A DNA stretch of 64,000 bases from Kingdonia uniflora (taxonomy: Eukaryota > Streptophyta > Magnoliopsida > Ranunculales > Circaeasteraceae): contig JACGCM010001948.1 of NCBI GenBank assembly GCA_014058105.1, forward strand, positions 4,154,001 through 4,218,000, read 5' to 3'. The translations under genes were made by a program, and so were the position numbers. Positions 32,756 through 47,700 of the stretch are shown here, one piece after another. The notes under the pieces are model-generated. The model was given only the letters and a program-made list of their open reading frames with translations. It ran no database searches and was not told the DNA's origin. How positions within the stretch are numbered: the stretch's first letter is position 1; every line of letters starts with the position of its first letter.

Positions 32756-35700
32756 TCATCCATAGTTGATTTCTGGTGATCGGAGGAACGGTCGCAATAA
32801 CCATTGGACAGGTCTCAACATCTGTGCTCTCTTCTTCCGCCAAAACCAAATTGCAGCATTATATTGCTCGTTCCTTATCTTACTTGTAGCTGCCTTCCAC
32901 CCATACTTCTCTGTTTCCTCCCTCGCGGCTTTTCCAACGACTTCTCTCAATTCACGACTAGATAAGAGGGGTACTATTTTGCTTAAACAATCTTCAATAT
33001 CTCTTGGATTAAACAAGAATCCTGTTTTCCCTTCAAGATCCTCAGGAATTATTTCTGGGATCCCCCCAGCACGAGCTGCAACCACAGGTATTCCCGATGA
33101 CATGGCTTCGAGAACAACTAGCCCAAGAGTCTCGGATTCTGAAGGCATCAAGAAAATGTCTCCACTTGCGTACGCCTGAGAGAGTTCTTCACCTTGTAGC
33201 ATCCCTGTGAATACTGCAGGCATGCCACTGAATATTCTCTCCAACTCCGGCCTGCTCAGTAACCAGTTTGTATAGCATGAGCCTAGCTTACAACATCACC
33301 ATTACTATAAAAGGAATTAGATACAAATTTTTGCCCTTTTTTAGGCTATATTTATGCCCATTACTCCCTTACAAATTTACTTAGATATGAGATTTTTTAT
33401 TTTAAATAAATAAAGATTTGGGCGAAAAAATATATCGTGTTATATCTCGAAATTGAAAAGCTCGATAACATTTTACCCATTGGGTGTTTGTCTAAAATGC
33501 AAGATATTCCCAGTTTCAAATTCCAAACAATAGTTATAATTATTTCCAATGGTTGATAAATCGTTAGATGATAGAACTGTGGTCCTTGAAATTTTATCGT
33601 TTTGTTCATGGCATAAAGATAACTTTGGTTGGTCTCATCAACAATAAACATACTACATTCCCAAGTCAAACGATTATACAACCTATGGTTTTCAATTTCG
33701 TAGATTGAAGAAATACACAGGAATGATGGGTATAATCATTTATTTTCGCTGAGCTTTTAATATATAATTTAGTGAAGCCTATTAATTGGTAGATTCTCGC
33801 CTCTCGAAAACACAATCCAATTTTATGAAGAAAAATAAAACATTAAAAAGAACCTAACACTCAATTCAATTTGGTTGATATGTAGCAATAAAAAATAAAT
33901 TTAATTATTAAGTTTGTCTACTAAACTAAGGTACCTCAGTGAGAAATTAGAATTCTTACCTATATGGCCCATCACCAATAAAAGCAATTCGTGCTTCGGG
34001 AAGCCTGTCCATAATCCTGCTCAACACATCTTCCGTGAGTTAAGGGTTATACTGAATTACAAATAGAATACGAATCTAACACAGAGATACAAGTACATCA
34101 CTATCAAACTCCAAATAGTAGACTAGAGGAGTGACCAGAAATAATCAGCATTATCTTTCTAGTACAAACTCTCAATTGCATATTGAAATATGAAAGCCTT
34201 CATTAATCCTCAAGCAAAAAGAGAATTGACTATTGTGACAGATTTTTTTTCAGGTGGTGTACGAAAATAATGTTTGACCTATATGAACTAGTGGATGTGC
34301 ACTTGGGTGAGGGAGGGTCACACATGTTACTCATGTTTCTTCAGAACACATTTAGATTCCCTCTAATTGACCAGAAAAATATCAACCCAATCCCTCTCAC
34401 ATGCGTTACTTCGTGTAAGCCATGTTACTTATGAGTGGACCGGACTGTGAATCTAAAGAAAAGATGAACTCCAATGATTGTAAGTCATCGTCCATCGGGT
34501 CGTACTATGTTCCACACGCTACAATAAATTCATTATCCCTATAGCAACCTTGCCCATTCTTGGTGACACTTCGCACCAAAGAATATCTTTACTTCTAATT
34601 CACATCCATCATGTGTTATTTCAAGAGCAAGAAAATCCAATGGTTAAGAGTAGAAAATATAATGAAAATCCAATTAATATTTCCCTAGGGCATTTTGGGT
34701 AGAATGAAGTGGAATCGTTCAATGAGATAGAGACAATGTCACTTGAGCTCACTGTGAATCATTTATATTAGTAAAGATGTTGTAAGATAATCTGACATAT
34801 CTGACCACATTACAAAAAATAACTGGGAGATGATCAAAACAGGACATGACAAATAGCACCCTCAAAAGCAGTTCATTATATGAAACAGGAGAGCCTGGCA
34901 ATTCAGTAAACATAAGAAAAGGAAAGGAAAAAAAATCAACTTACAGCTTAAGGAAATCCAAACTCTTCTCAACTCCAATACGCCCAACATGGATTATTAA
35001 TGGTTTGTCAGGTTCATTGTTACTGATTACATCAGAAAAAAAGAAGACTAAGGACAGTGCACCTTGGACAATAAGTAAGGCTTTTTGAGAGAATAAGTGA
35101 AGTTCCAAACCTTAGTCGCAATCGCATTTCATGGTTTCTGAAGCGGGGGTGGAAGCTTTCAGAATCAACACCTTTATTCCAGATACGTATCTTATTAGCT
35201 GAATTTTTTTAGTGAGAACATAACATTAGTATACAATTCCATAGACAACAGATTATGCGAGCACGCTTGCAGGAACACTAATGGGAGTGTTAAACAGAGA
35301 ATCTTATAGTACGAAAAAGTATGTGGATATGTAAGGATTTAGAGTAGTTTGATATCTTGAAACCATCTCTTTGAAAAAATATTGGGTTCATCAACTTTGA
35401 AGAGCCAACAATTGTTAAAAATATAAAGGGTGAGTTTGGCGTGTGAAAATGAAGTAAAATGATACCTAACCACTCCATGGAAGTATTGTTCCACCAAAAT
35501 GGCAGAAACTGAAATCATGGATACGTATTTTCCTTTGTATAATATTTAATTTCCTTTGTTTAGTTGTATAATTGAAAACATCTTAAATTTGCTTATTTTG
35601 CACCAAATAATACAGTTGCCGAATTTTATAATACCACAATTTTATCTTAGGATTTGCTCTCTAAATTATTCTCTTGATTTTTTATTTATATCGTGATTCA

Positions 35701-38700
35701 CTCATCCCGATGTTACTCTCGAATTTCTCTGTAGACTATTTCAATCCAAATTTCCTCTTTCTGGATTTTATCAGTCAAATTTTTATCACCAGATTCTCTC
35801 CATCCAAATATTCTGCCTCATAATTTTTCCTCTCTAGATTCTATCAATGTCGATTCTATATCTATATATTCTCACTAATTATTCAGAGTGCAAGTTATCT
35901 GCCTGGTTTCTTCAACCAACAATTTATCATTTTAGTTTCTCTTAATTGGGATTTTTATTAATTTTCTGACAGTCCAAACTTTATCTCTTAAAGTTTTTCT
36001 CTCTTGATTCTCTCAAATCAAATATTCTCTCTAGAATCTTATTTAAATTCTATCACTCCAGATAAAGAAAAGTTAGAGACAACTTCATTTGCAGAACTTA
36101 TCATGGATTTTTTTTTTTTAAATAGCTATAAGAAAAATTATCCTAATCTTCCGCACCATCCAAACATAAAAAAATTCCTCTTTCGAGAACTTTTTTCCAT
36201 GAACCAAGCAATGGTCAAAGAAAGGAAAAAAATCACAAGCATCAAGTACGATAACGAAACTATCTATCAAGTACAATAGCATCAAAGCAGCGATACAAAT
36301 AATTTTCAAATGGTCAACATCAATTCAGGACAAGGTTTATATTTAAGGTGTACAGTATTAAGACAATTGCAATGATTGAGGAATAACTTTCACCTGCAGT
36401 CACTCTAGCTTCTTGGAGATCCCTAGCAATGGCAGTTGATGGAACAAGTGTAAGATCAGCAGCCCTGTGAAGAAACTCTAACAAAGAGAACATTTAAAAG
36501 CTATCAGCTTTCCATCTGAATATAAACCTTCAATATTTATACAGTAACGCATAAAACAAGCATACATACTTATAATCATCCACATTGGTTTCACCAGCCA
36601 ACTAAACGTATATCTTGGAATGTATCTACAAAAAACATAATATGAATCAGGATGAGCTCTAGTTCCACTCTTTATTGCTATAGTCTATCATAAGTTTATC
36701 AGAAAGATCAAAGAAGAACTAAACTCACATTGGAACATGAGTGTGATATGACATTACTATAGGAACACTTAAAAGTTTTGCGATCATGAGAGCCCCGAAT
36801 ACCTACAGTACACGTAAATATTATTGTTAGTTAATCATAAAACCCTGAGATTTTGTATTTTGCGATTAACAAAACAGGAAATGACATCCTCATCCGCAGA
36901 GGTCCTTCTAAAGTTGACAGTGTTAGATTGCCCCGAAAACGAATGTGGCATGATTCCTAGAACGATCAAGAGCGTAGATACAGAAGACAGTGCACACGAT
37001 TTGATAGCGACGAAGCTTGGTATTCCTCGATTCTACAAAGTTTATTTTTTTAATCTACTACACGATTCTATGAATTCGCGAAGAGAATTAGCTTTCGATT
37101 TTATAAGAACACCAACAGAAGATTACCTAAATGCCTAATCCACTTCCATTCTCAAGTAATAGTCTGAAGTCTGCCTAGGGAAATAGTTAGGATAACCTTT
37201 TATAGATTTAAGGATTACAATTTAAAAGGAAATTTTAAAAAGATCTTTCTAACCCTGATTGGACTCAATTAAGACTTCACAAAGACCCTAAAAGTCAATA
37301 TTAATAACCCTAACTAAAAGTAATTTACAGTTACAAGCTTCTAATATCAACTTTTTATTTGAGAAGGAATATCAACTAAAATTTGGAAAAATAAAATAAA
37401 AGTAACCCACTTAGAATCAAGGAGATGAAGCATAACAAAATAACAAGAGATCAAGCATGTATTCTGTCAGGCTTGAAGTTACAACACAAATTACTTCATC
37501 TAATCAAAACAAAAACTTTTGAAATGCTCCTACATCTCAATTATAATAGCATTACACAAATTATTTTATCAACTAAAAAGGAGAAACTTGCGAGAAACTT
37601 ACCATAATACCCGGAGATGAAGCATGTATTATGTCAGGCTTAAAGTTAGCAACCTCCGAGAATATTCTAGGACTGAATGCTAGCGAGAGAGGGACATTTT
37701 TGTACAAGGGACATGGAAAGCTGTAAATATGAGAAAATGTTTAAAGTCCTTAGTAAAATGAATTCAGAGAAACAGTCAATATTTTAAGACACTGCTTTGA
37801 GAGCCTATCATAATTCGTGCCTCAAAAGGTCTTGAACTTGTAAAGCCGTAAATAGTTTGTATGAGACCTCACACAGAAGAGGTTCGTTTTCTATGATTTT
37901 AATGTTCTCAAAGTAAAATACAACAGATAGCCCTCTATGTATATTAATTGCAGGTATTGTGCATGCTGATGGGAAAGTGCATTAAGACATATATGTGCGC
38001 CTTTGAACTGATGTAACCACATATGTGAGGAATGTAAGATATGCCACCCCATCCGATTGCATCACTATTCACTATCTTTCGATACGTGATACTATTTTGG
38101 GTCAGTATCATGTATTCTATACATGCATATTATGCATATGAAAACATATGCATAATGTTCAAACTGAAAGATACAATAAGCAATATCTATGCGAAAGATA
38201 CAATAAGCAATATCTATGCAACGAAAGGTTAATCGAGTAATAGTTGCAAGAGTCAATATCATTCTCATTGGTACTAACTTTTTTGAAAAAGTATGCACAT
38301 TTATTCTATAATCAATTATTTTTTGCCCTCTTCAACTTTGTTTAAATGATTTGTGATAAGTCACGTGGTCGTACCTACGACTACGACCACGCATAGTACG
38401 TTTCGTACGTCGTGTGCGCACCTTCTTATTTAGTTCTTACTATTTACTTTAAATGCATTGTAATTAGAAGAAGTCTTCTAATTAGAGTCTAGCTAGGGTT
38501 TTTATTTGTGCTAGGTCTCTTCTCCTATAAAAGAGAGCTTAAGCTTAGTTTATTTGCTATGTTGGTTTTAGTGAGAGAAAGAGGCTTAGCCTCAGGGAGA
38601 GAGATTGTAGAGTTTATCCGCGTACGTGGTATTCAACAACTTGGTAACAGAGCTAGCAAGATTTTGCGGTGATTTTTGCGGGAATTTTTCTTTTACGACG

Positions 38701-41700
38701 AACGATGAGAAAGAAAACACCAAAGAAAACGGTAGTTGTGACGGAGTCTAACAGAGAGCTCACAGAGTTAAACAAGATGATGTCTAAGCAACTCGACGTG
38801 ATGTTTGCCAAATTGCGTACCCTAGCGAGTTTCGATGGTGACAGAAGACTTGCTGACGCCGTCGAAGATGAAGTAGACATAAGAGAGAAGAAGATTGTCG
38901 AAAAAGCGAGGTTAGAGGCGGGAGTTGTGACAGAAGATTCGAAGAAATTCGATAAAGATGGCTTGGGGATGAAACATTTCGAAGAGACGACGGAGAGAGA
39001 GGTTCACCGTGCGATTGATCTAGTAGGTGGGAAAAACGGAGACATGTCGAAGAGTTCTCGATCAAAGGACAACGAGGAGGTTGTGACATTGATGCGAGAG
39101 GTTCACATGATCAACGATTCCAATCGTCAGGAAGCCCAACCGAAGAAGACCAACCCCAATCCAAAACCCTTGTAGAGAATTCGACGTATGATCGGAGAAG
39201 AGTTGAATTCCTCGCCATTGACGAAGGAGAGGTCGTCGGTGACTAGGGTGGCCAACAGTCTAAAAAGAGGGGAACCTAGCATGAAGGGGAGATCGATGAA
39301 ATTCGCGAGTCGTTCAAACAAGGAATACACCGTTCGAACAAGTCAGTAGAAAGTCACGCCAAAAGTTTTGCTGCCGATTCTAGGCAAAAATTGGGGAGTC
39401 ATTCGAACGACTTATGGGTCTGTTCAAACGACTTGTGGGTCCGTTCAAACGAGTCCAAGACAAATCTAGGGTTGCGGTAGATTGCTAAGGCAGTTGTTAT
39501 AGAAGAGGTTTCAAGAAAAACTCAAAGTGGGGTCGACGAAGTTCTCAAAATCAAACCCAAAACCATTGGGGATGATCAGCGAGGAGGATGGTGGCCGGAA
39601 GAAGCTCGGAGGAGATCGTGGTCGCCACAACAAGGGCTAGCTCGGGAGAGACGAAGCTGGCATACGTGCGACTCGCACAACCACACAGATGACTGGTACA
39701 AACAGTGGCACGGGTAAAAGCATCGGAGGCACACCGATAGGCATGCCTGGAAGCACCAAACTCACAGATTGTGGCAGCTCAGTTGGCATGCATGGCAGAC
39801 TTCTGGACATACAACAAAGAACGCAAGGCATGGGTCATGACATGCCCTCGGGCACCCATCTTGGCATGCCTTTAGAAAAGACGTGTGTTGGGCACGTGCT
39901 ACATCAAATAACATGCCCAAGCCCAAGAACCAACAAGACCCATGCCATCAACCAAGAAAGAGATAGCCCAACCAAGCTAGCTCAATTAGGCCTGAGCCCA
40001 ATTAAGGCTACACTCAAGTCTGGAACAAATCCAAGAATGGTGATGACGTTGGCGGAATCTCAAGTTAATGATGCAACAACAGTCGCCAAAACCCAAACGA
40101 TTGGTGGCCTGATCTCAACATATGGCTCGACCCCGGCCAACAATCTAGCCGAGATGAATAAGGAGTACCACACGACAACGATTTTCTCGGTCAGTGATTG
40201 TTTAAAGAAAATAGAAATTTGGAGAACGGAAGTAGCAAATCGTGGGTTAGATTATTTTCTTCGTAAGGTACTTGCAATTGGAGAAGGAGAGTTGTAGAGG
40301 TGTAAGGGAGACATAAAAGGGTGTGATTTGGTACAACTGGGTCTTTCCCACCCACTACAACAAGCAAGTCCAGCAATTGAGTTGGGCAAACATACCACAA
40401 CATAATTAATTTGTATGTCGATCCAGCTAGGGGAACCACGAGGGAGAGCTTACAAAGACCCGTCAAAACCTATCAAGGTCCCACCTAGGGCCCCACCATG
40501 ACCAATCATAGTGGATTACGTCCCATTTATTGTGCGGGACGAACCCTCTATATTTAATGAGGCCCGTAAAGAGGTAATTACTTCCAAGTCTCTTGATCCA
40601 TTTTTGCGTAAGGCGAAATGTTTTAGTATGGAAATTACTCAGTTTTTTTGGGCTAAATACAGTGTCACGCATGGAGGTTTTCGTAGTACAATGATATTTA
40701 TATTCAGAGGCAGAATTAGCGGGTACGGCAAGTATCGTGGGCGGGTTTACAATCGTGACATTCTCGGGGCTACCTCTTCCGAGTTGAAAATTCGTGGACG
40801 AATTTTTCAAAGACGGGAAGAGTTGATAAGTCACGTGGGCGGGTGGGTTCACATAGACCACGTTTCGTACGTCGTGTGCACACCTTCTTATTTAGTTATT
40901 GCCATTTACTTTAATTGCATTATAATTAGAAGAAGTCTCCTAATTAGAGTCTAACTAGGGTTTCTATTTGTGCTAGGTCTCTTCTCATATAAAAGAGAGC
41001 CTAAGCTTAGTTTATTTGCTATGTTGGTTTTAGTGAGAGAAAGAGGCTTAGCCTTAGAGAGAGAGATTGTAGAGTTTGGGGGTAAATCTATAAACCCTAG
41101 GTGTCTGACCTTTAATTTATGCAATTAAGAGATTGTTTATTAAATCGATTGTGTTTAATTGCTTCCGCGTACGTGGTATTCAACAATTTGGGTTTGATTT
41201 TAAGCTTTAATCGCCTCCTTTCTTTACCCTTTTAAGTTGAGAAGATCAACTAAGCAAAATATCACTTTAAGGCCTTTCGAAAATGAGCTTCGAACTTCAT
41301 CTTTTCTAGAGGTTATCTCATGAGTCTTCATTGGTACTTTCTACAAATATCATTTAAGCCTTTGAAATTGATGTGTATATGGTCTTAAGGTATAGTATAG
41401 TGCAGAAAGATATAACAATGGAATAAAGGAGTGTAGATATTAATAGAAAGCACCAATGAAGACCCATCGTGGCTAGCCTTTAGAAATAAGATTGAAATTG
41501 ATTTCTCAAAACCAGTTCCAAAAGGAATAATGATAGGAGTCATAGCCGACCTGGTCACTTTGGCCACGTCCTCCGCATCTTTAGTCGGCTTCTTCGTGGG
41601 ACCCCCTTTATTTTAGTAGTTTCTAAGTTATCTTATTTGTTTTAGATATGTTTCCTATTAATTTGGGTAGTGTTTGGGAAGGTGGGGACTCCTCTTCTAT

Positions 41701-44700
41701 AAAGGGGCTTTAGGGGGAGAGGTTAAGACTAGTTGGTGTTCTTGAGAAGACATTCAAATTGTAGAATACCCTGTACTTTGTTCACATTACAAGATTATTG
41801 TCCATGTGGTTTCAGATTGCAGAGCAATGAAATTAGCTACGGAGGCAGGAGAGAGTTAGCTAAAGCTAAGAATGCAAAGAAAAACAAGGCAGTAAAAAAC
41901 AAAAAGACTGATGAATCTCTGAAAAATTAGGAAGCTATCAATAAGGTTCAGAATGTAATTGGGGCTCAAGGTAAGGGGAGGGATATGGCTTCTACTCCAC
42001 CTGAGAGCTCTGTAGACTCGCCAGTAATAAATTTCCCTCGTATGGACAAGCCAGATTCATCCAAGACTCAATTATAAATGGATGGAGGTGTTACTCAGGA
42101 CAGAGGCAGTATACTAAAGCTTAGGGCAGAGCATAGGTTGATACCTCTAAGTTAAGTGATGCTGAAGGGGCTCAAAATATTTCCCAATTCTCCTATTACT
42201 ACTAAGCAATGGGGTGATAATGAGAATGAGGATGACCGTGAAGCTATATCTGAAGAGTGAGGCTAGTAGTACTGATTCTAGTGGCCGCGGTGATTCACAA
42301 GAAGGTATACAAAGTTCACAGCTACCAATACTGTGACGCCCTACCAAACGCCAGTCAAATCTACCCGAGCGTTTTGAGTTCTGACCTTGGATATATGTTC
42401 TCTAGACCCTAATATAGTTGCACGCCAAGTTTCGCTGAAAACGGAATTGGTTAAGGGGGCGAGAAGGACCAACACGCATCGTCTCCAATTTTAACGTTTC
42501 CTTTTGGAAAATAGTTATTCCTTAGTAGCTATATTAAGGAAGAACCTTGGTCCAAACCTCCCCATGACTAAAAGAGCTTTATAGTTTGGTCATCTTGGAC
42601 CCCAGCTTATAGGCTATCTACAAGGGATAGTCATGAGTTCTCCTTGGCCTAGGGAAGGCCAGGAAACATTGCCTTGCAATGCGGGCCACTTTTCCAGATA
42701 GGGCTTGTATATGGCACCGCTATGCCGTTGTTATGCCCCGCGAGCCAATCGAGACGCACCGCCCCTATAAATGGACTATGTAACCAATCCAGGCTCGTCA
42801 CCCCTTGAGATATGCATCATATATCTGGAACCTGACATATTGAGCTATCCTGATCCGCTACAGGATAGGTGTGCCATTTGTACCTCGTGCCCGAGTCACG
42901 AGAGATTACGCTATAGGGATTATTGAGGGAACCTTCAGCGTTGCCACCTATACCAAATTCATATTCGATGACCCCTCACGAGTATCCAGGATTATCCAGA
43001 TGTCGCTCTAGCATCCGTGGCTCTATTCCACTGGCGCCGTCGCGCTAGTGAAGAAGGCTGGTATATGCCGGCCGCACGTGCATGTACGCCGCACGGCCTC
43101 ATATTCCGTTGTGCTCAGGGCACTGTAGCACTAGACCCGGGCCGGGCTGTGACAGATGGTATCAGAGCAAGGCTTGTTGGGCCTTTGCTTATCAGAGCGT
43201 AGATGGGTTGTGCCTACTTCTATCCGAGCTGGTCAGAGTTGACTCAACTTATCAGATCTTGTTAGAGCAGATCAGAGTGATGGTTCCCGAGTTGGTAATA
43301 CGGGATACCTATTTGACAATTGTTATCTTCAGAGCCGAAGTTGCTCCGTAAAGATGATCCAAGCACCGTTGTGAATGCTTGTAGAGCGGGTTGCCTACAT
43401 GTCAGTTGATATTGAAAGCGAGAGAAAGGCTTCATATCTGAGCGCGAGATTGCTCAAGTGTGCTTTGGACAATGACGTTAAGAGGAAGGATTGATATTTG
43501 AGTTGGACGCGATGATATATATCGTTGGTTGTCTCTAGAAGGCTGGTCAGTATAGTAGATGCTCTATGAAGAATAGTAGTAAAGCGATTTAGCAGGTCGT
43601 TGTTTGCATTCGGTCTGCATACGCACTGCGAAGTTTGGTAACAGTTGTGATCAAGAACGATGCCACTCAGCAGAGATCGATATGGTTTGTGTCGTATGCC
43701 AAGTACTTACGTGTGGAAGCCGCGAAGCTTGGTTAGGTTGGAATTCCTTAGTGCCTACAGAAGATTGAAGAATCCTGGTTGATACTCATTTTGATTGTCC
43801 TGAATTGGACACAAAGACGTTTCGGAGGTGAACGTCATGATCCGAAATGGAAGCGGCGAGAAGTAAAATGAAGACTTGGTTTGAGTCCCGAGTTTGCACA
43901 CAGTGATATTTGTCAGTGTTGGCGTCGAGGGGCAGAGTTTCTCTTGGTTATGCGACATGAACCGCGACCCCCAAGTTGTGTTGTCGCTTGTCCGCAGTTG
44001 GTCCCCAGTAACACGGGACATTGCTTTGTTCACTCTAAGAAGGCAAGAAGGCCGAGTGATGCTTGTTCTCTGGCTCCGTAGTTGAATTGCAGGTTTGTCG
44101 CCGTGCGAATGCTCTAGCCGAGTTGATCCATGTTGTTCCACAAGATGGTCCTGGATCGTTTTAAGCTCACAGATTGGTGAAGACTCACGTTTCCGAATCG
44201 CAGTAAGTTACGTGGTTGTCGTAGAACAGAGTTGAGCTACAGTTAGTTGTGCGGGTTACCTCAGACATGATCTCAGATAGATGAATGTTCTAGGATGAAA
44301 GATCCTGAGCGGAATTGGATGTTATTTCCCAATTCCTTTTCACATGGTGATTGGCGGTAGGGATTAGAGTTCCCGCGCCTCGTTCTTTGCTTGTATTGAT
44401 GGAGTGTCTTTGGAAGACCACATCTGAATGACCGGTAAGAGTTGGCTGCGTTTGTAGAAGGTAGTTCAGAGACATAGAATGGCTACGCTTCAGTTTAAAA
44501 GATGATTGCGACGGTATGAAGGTTGATCTCTGCGAGGTTGATAGCAGTTGGAAGTGGCAAGCCAACGAGCTCAGGGCGACAGGTGCAGTGGCAGTATTCT
44601 GTTCTCGAATTCCCCAAGTTACTCAGGTTTGAGTAGGGACGAAGATATGAAGAAACCCTTCAGCAGTCAATCAGTTATATGTCACAACTTTGTTCTCAAC

Positions 44701-47700
44701 GAGGACGTCGAACTTATTGAGTGTGGGAAGAGCTGTAAGTTGTGACACAGATGTACGCAGATTCCAGCATGGGTCATTACCACCGAAGTTTGGCAAGTAT
44801 AGATGCCAGTGTTAAGTCCTCGTTAGAGAAGAGGCATTGAGAAGTCCTCCTTGGAGAGTGAGGCAGATTAGAGTCCTCCGCAGTTGAGAGACCTTGGTGA
44901 TGACGGAGTAGCGATTATCCTTCCTGCAGCCAAGTTAGGTGCATATGCCATCTACCGCTCAATTGGTTAGATGATGGGCTACTATGAAGTGGTAGAACAG
45001 AACGTGGCTGCACAGATAGATGTCTCATGGGTTTTCCAGGTTCACACATGACGCTTTTATGGCGAACCTCGATGGTTAGCTGGCGGTAGGGTCAATCAGA
45101 GTTCCCGCGCCTTGGTGGGCTGCCACGATGGTTTTGTTGGCGGTAGGACAAGAGTGTTCACGCCTTGTTGAGAGTATGCTACCTCCTAGGAGCTACCCTC
45201 CCTCGCCCAAGTGAACAATGAGTACCAGTTCAGTTCTATACTGGTAAGGCTAGAGTGCCGCATCTTGATGTTGTGTCCCAGATGTTCCATAAGAAGGGCG
45301 GACACGGTTTGAAAACCTTTGCAGAGTTAGTTGAAAGAGCAGTCAGGCAGTTTCATAGTGCGGCAGGTGTTCCGTAGCAGATGGGGAGAGTTTACCCCTT
45401 GGTTTTTAGCAGACTTGCTCCTTACCACTCGCAGAAGAAGAGTGTAGTTTGAAGCCGAGATTCACAGAAAATTGAACTCTCGAGCAACAAAGGCATTGTG
45501 CGACTCGAAGGAAGAGCGCACCGGTGTGACTCGGAAGAGAGCGCATCTTTTGGATGGGACGGGATTGCAGATATCCTCGTCAGGCTATCCGAAGAAGACG
45601 TCAGGTTTGTCGAATAGAGCGACATTCCAAATGTGTCTGGGGAGAAGTGCTTTGCAGCAGGATGCATTGCATTTCAGAGGGCGCAATGCAAGGAAGCACC
45701 GCTCATACACTTATCAGAACGCTAAAAGCCGCAGGACAATATCCAGAAGAGAATACAGACTCCAGAGTTCGAATGAAGATTCAGTCACCGGCGCACTTCC
45801 AGTTGAAAGGCCAAAAAACAAAGTTCAGTCGTGAAGACCACAGTTGTTAGCATCGAGACTAGCAATTAGGTTCAGTATCCGCTAGTGCAGAAGAAGATAT
45901 AGTACTTTGAACTAAGTGCGGGAGAGTTGTTAGTTTCTTGAAGATGCAGAAGATTGAATCCTTACAGAGCCGTGTTGAAGAAAGGTTCTCGACGAGGACG
46001 TTGAGATTATTTTAAGTGTGGGAGGGTGTGACGCCCTACCAAACGCCGGGCAAATTTACCCGAGCATTTTGAGTTCTGACCTTGGATATATGTTTTCTAG
46101 ACCCTAATATAGTTGCACGCCAAGTTTCGTTGAAAACGGAATTGGTTAAGGGGGCGAGAAGGGCCAGTACGCTTCGTCCCCAGTTTTAACGTTTCCTTTT
46201 GGAAATTAGTTATTTCCTTAGTAGCTATATTAAGGAGGAACTTTGGTTCAAGCCTCCCCGTGACTAAAAGAGCTTTATAGCTTGGTCATCTTGGACCCCG
46301 GCTCATAGGCTATCTACAAGGAATAGTCATGAGTTCTCCTTGGCCTAGGGAAGGCCAGGAAACATTGCCTTGCAATGCGGGCCACTTTTCCAGATAGGGC
46401 TTGTATATGGCACTGCTATGCCGTTGCTATGCCCCACGAGCCAATCGAGATGCACCGCTCCTATAAATGGACTATATAACCAGTCTAGGCTCGTCGCCCC
46501 TTGAGATATGCATCATATATCTGGAACCCGACATATTGAGCTATCCAGATCTGTTCCGCTACAGGACAGGTGTGTTATTCGTACATCGTGCCCGAGTCAC
46601 AAGAGATTACACTGTAGGGATTATTGAGGGAACCTTCAGCGTTGCCGCCTATACCGAATACATATTCGACGACCCCTCACGAGTATCCAGGATTATCCGG
46701 ATGTCGCTCTAGCATCCGTGGCTCTATTCCACTAGCGTCGTCGCGCTAGTGAAGAAGGCTGGTACATGCCGGCCGCACGTGCATGTACGCCGCACGGCCT
46801 CATATTCCGCTGTGCTCCGGGCACTGTAGCGCTAGACCCGGGCCGGGCCGCGACAAATACAACCTCAAGATGGATCTAAGTTGGATAGTTTTGTCTTGCC
46901 TAAAAGGAGGGATAGGAAAAAAGGAAAGAAATCCACAAACACCAATTCCTTCTACAAGGTCTCATTGTAATCCCCTCATCTCCCCAAACCCATGAAATAC
47001 ATTATTTTGGAGTTCAGGAGGGGTTGGTGACAAAATGTGCCAAGCCTATTTAAGGAAAATGGTGAGGTATATTTCACTTGAATTTGTATGCAATTGAGCC
47101 TAAAACTAGGTCAACTATGGAAACATTTTTAAAATTAAAACTAAATGAATAATGCCATGCGCTAATTTTCAATGTTGTCGATGGGGGCTTGGCAATTATC
47201 TGGGTTTTCTGGAAAAAAAACAAGCCTATGACTGATTTGATTTTGTGCTCAAATCAACATATTAATTAATCTAGGATTTGTATTACTTCCGACTCTAAAG
47301 CAAATGTGGAAGCTTTTAACAACCAAAGAATGCCTTGGTAGTTTGCTGCCAAATAGAACTTTTCAAAATTCAGATTTTCCTCACTCATTATTGGAGAAAA
47401 ATAAGCTTTAGTTATGACCGATGTGCAACTAGGGCAAGTATGCTTCCCTTAAAAAGCTTGTAATGGTACACCAACAAACCTAATTTTTTTACACAGGATT
47501 TAGAATTCCGCAAGAACATATTTTAGGTTCAATTGATCCTGTAATCTCTTAACTGTGGGTCTTGGCCACAGCTGGAAACTTAGTTTGAGCTTTGGCTAGT
47601 TAGAAGGCATGTCTTATTCCAGTTTTCCTTGTAACGTTCTTGTTCATCAATCATTGCTTATTTTGCAAAAAAAAGAAGGAAAGAAAAGAAATGAATGTGG

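Larger units (their letters stand above)
38354..41185 (+). mobile_element. Non-autonomous LTR retrotransposon E1, SQD2 intron 3
   Basis: 5' LTR 38354-38638 and 3' LTR 40824-41185 (TGATAAGTCACGTGG to TATTCAACA). The exact 5-bp duplication ATTTG is at 38349-38353 and 41186-41190. PBS TTGGTAACAGAGC follows the 5' LTR, and a polypurine AAAGACGGGAAGAG precedes the 3' LTR. The 5' LTR lacks about 77 bp that the 3' LTR keeps (GGGGGTAAATC region). Internal coding is limited to gag-like frames; no RT is present. It lies antisense to SQD2. Same family as E2 at 49.8 kb. Confidence 0.88.

Noticed and set aside
32766..33179. Plus-strand 137-codon frame opposite SQD2
   Set aside because: It is the antisense shadow of SQD2 exon 11, which is under clear protein-level conservation.
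36004..36279. 91-codon frame in SQD2 intron 7 as a nested gene
   Set aside because: AT-rich composition, no family resemblance and no promoter; likely a chance frame.
36824..37138. 104-codon plus-strand frame in SQD2 intron 4
   Set aside because: It is opposite to the gene, with no recognisable domain and no second copy; I cannot separate it from chance.
44000..45850. Several 60-130-codon frames inside the 4.5-kb LTR element as gag or pol
   Set aside because: None shows a gag, protease, integrase or RT motif; the GC-richer composition alone makes longer chance frames.
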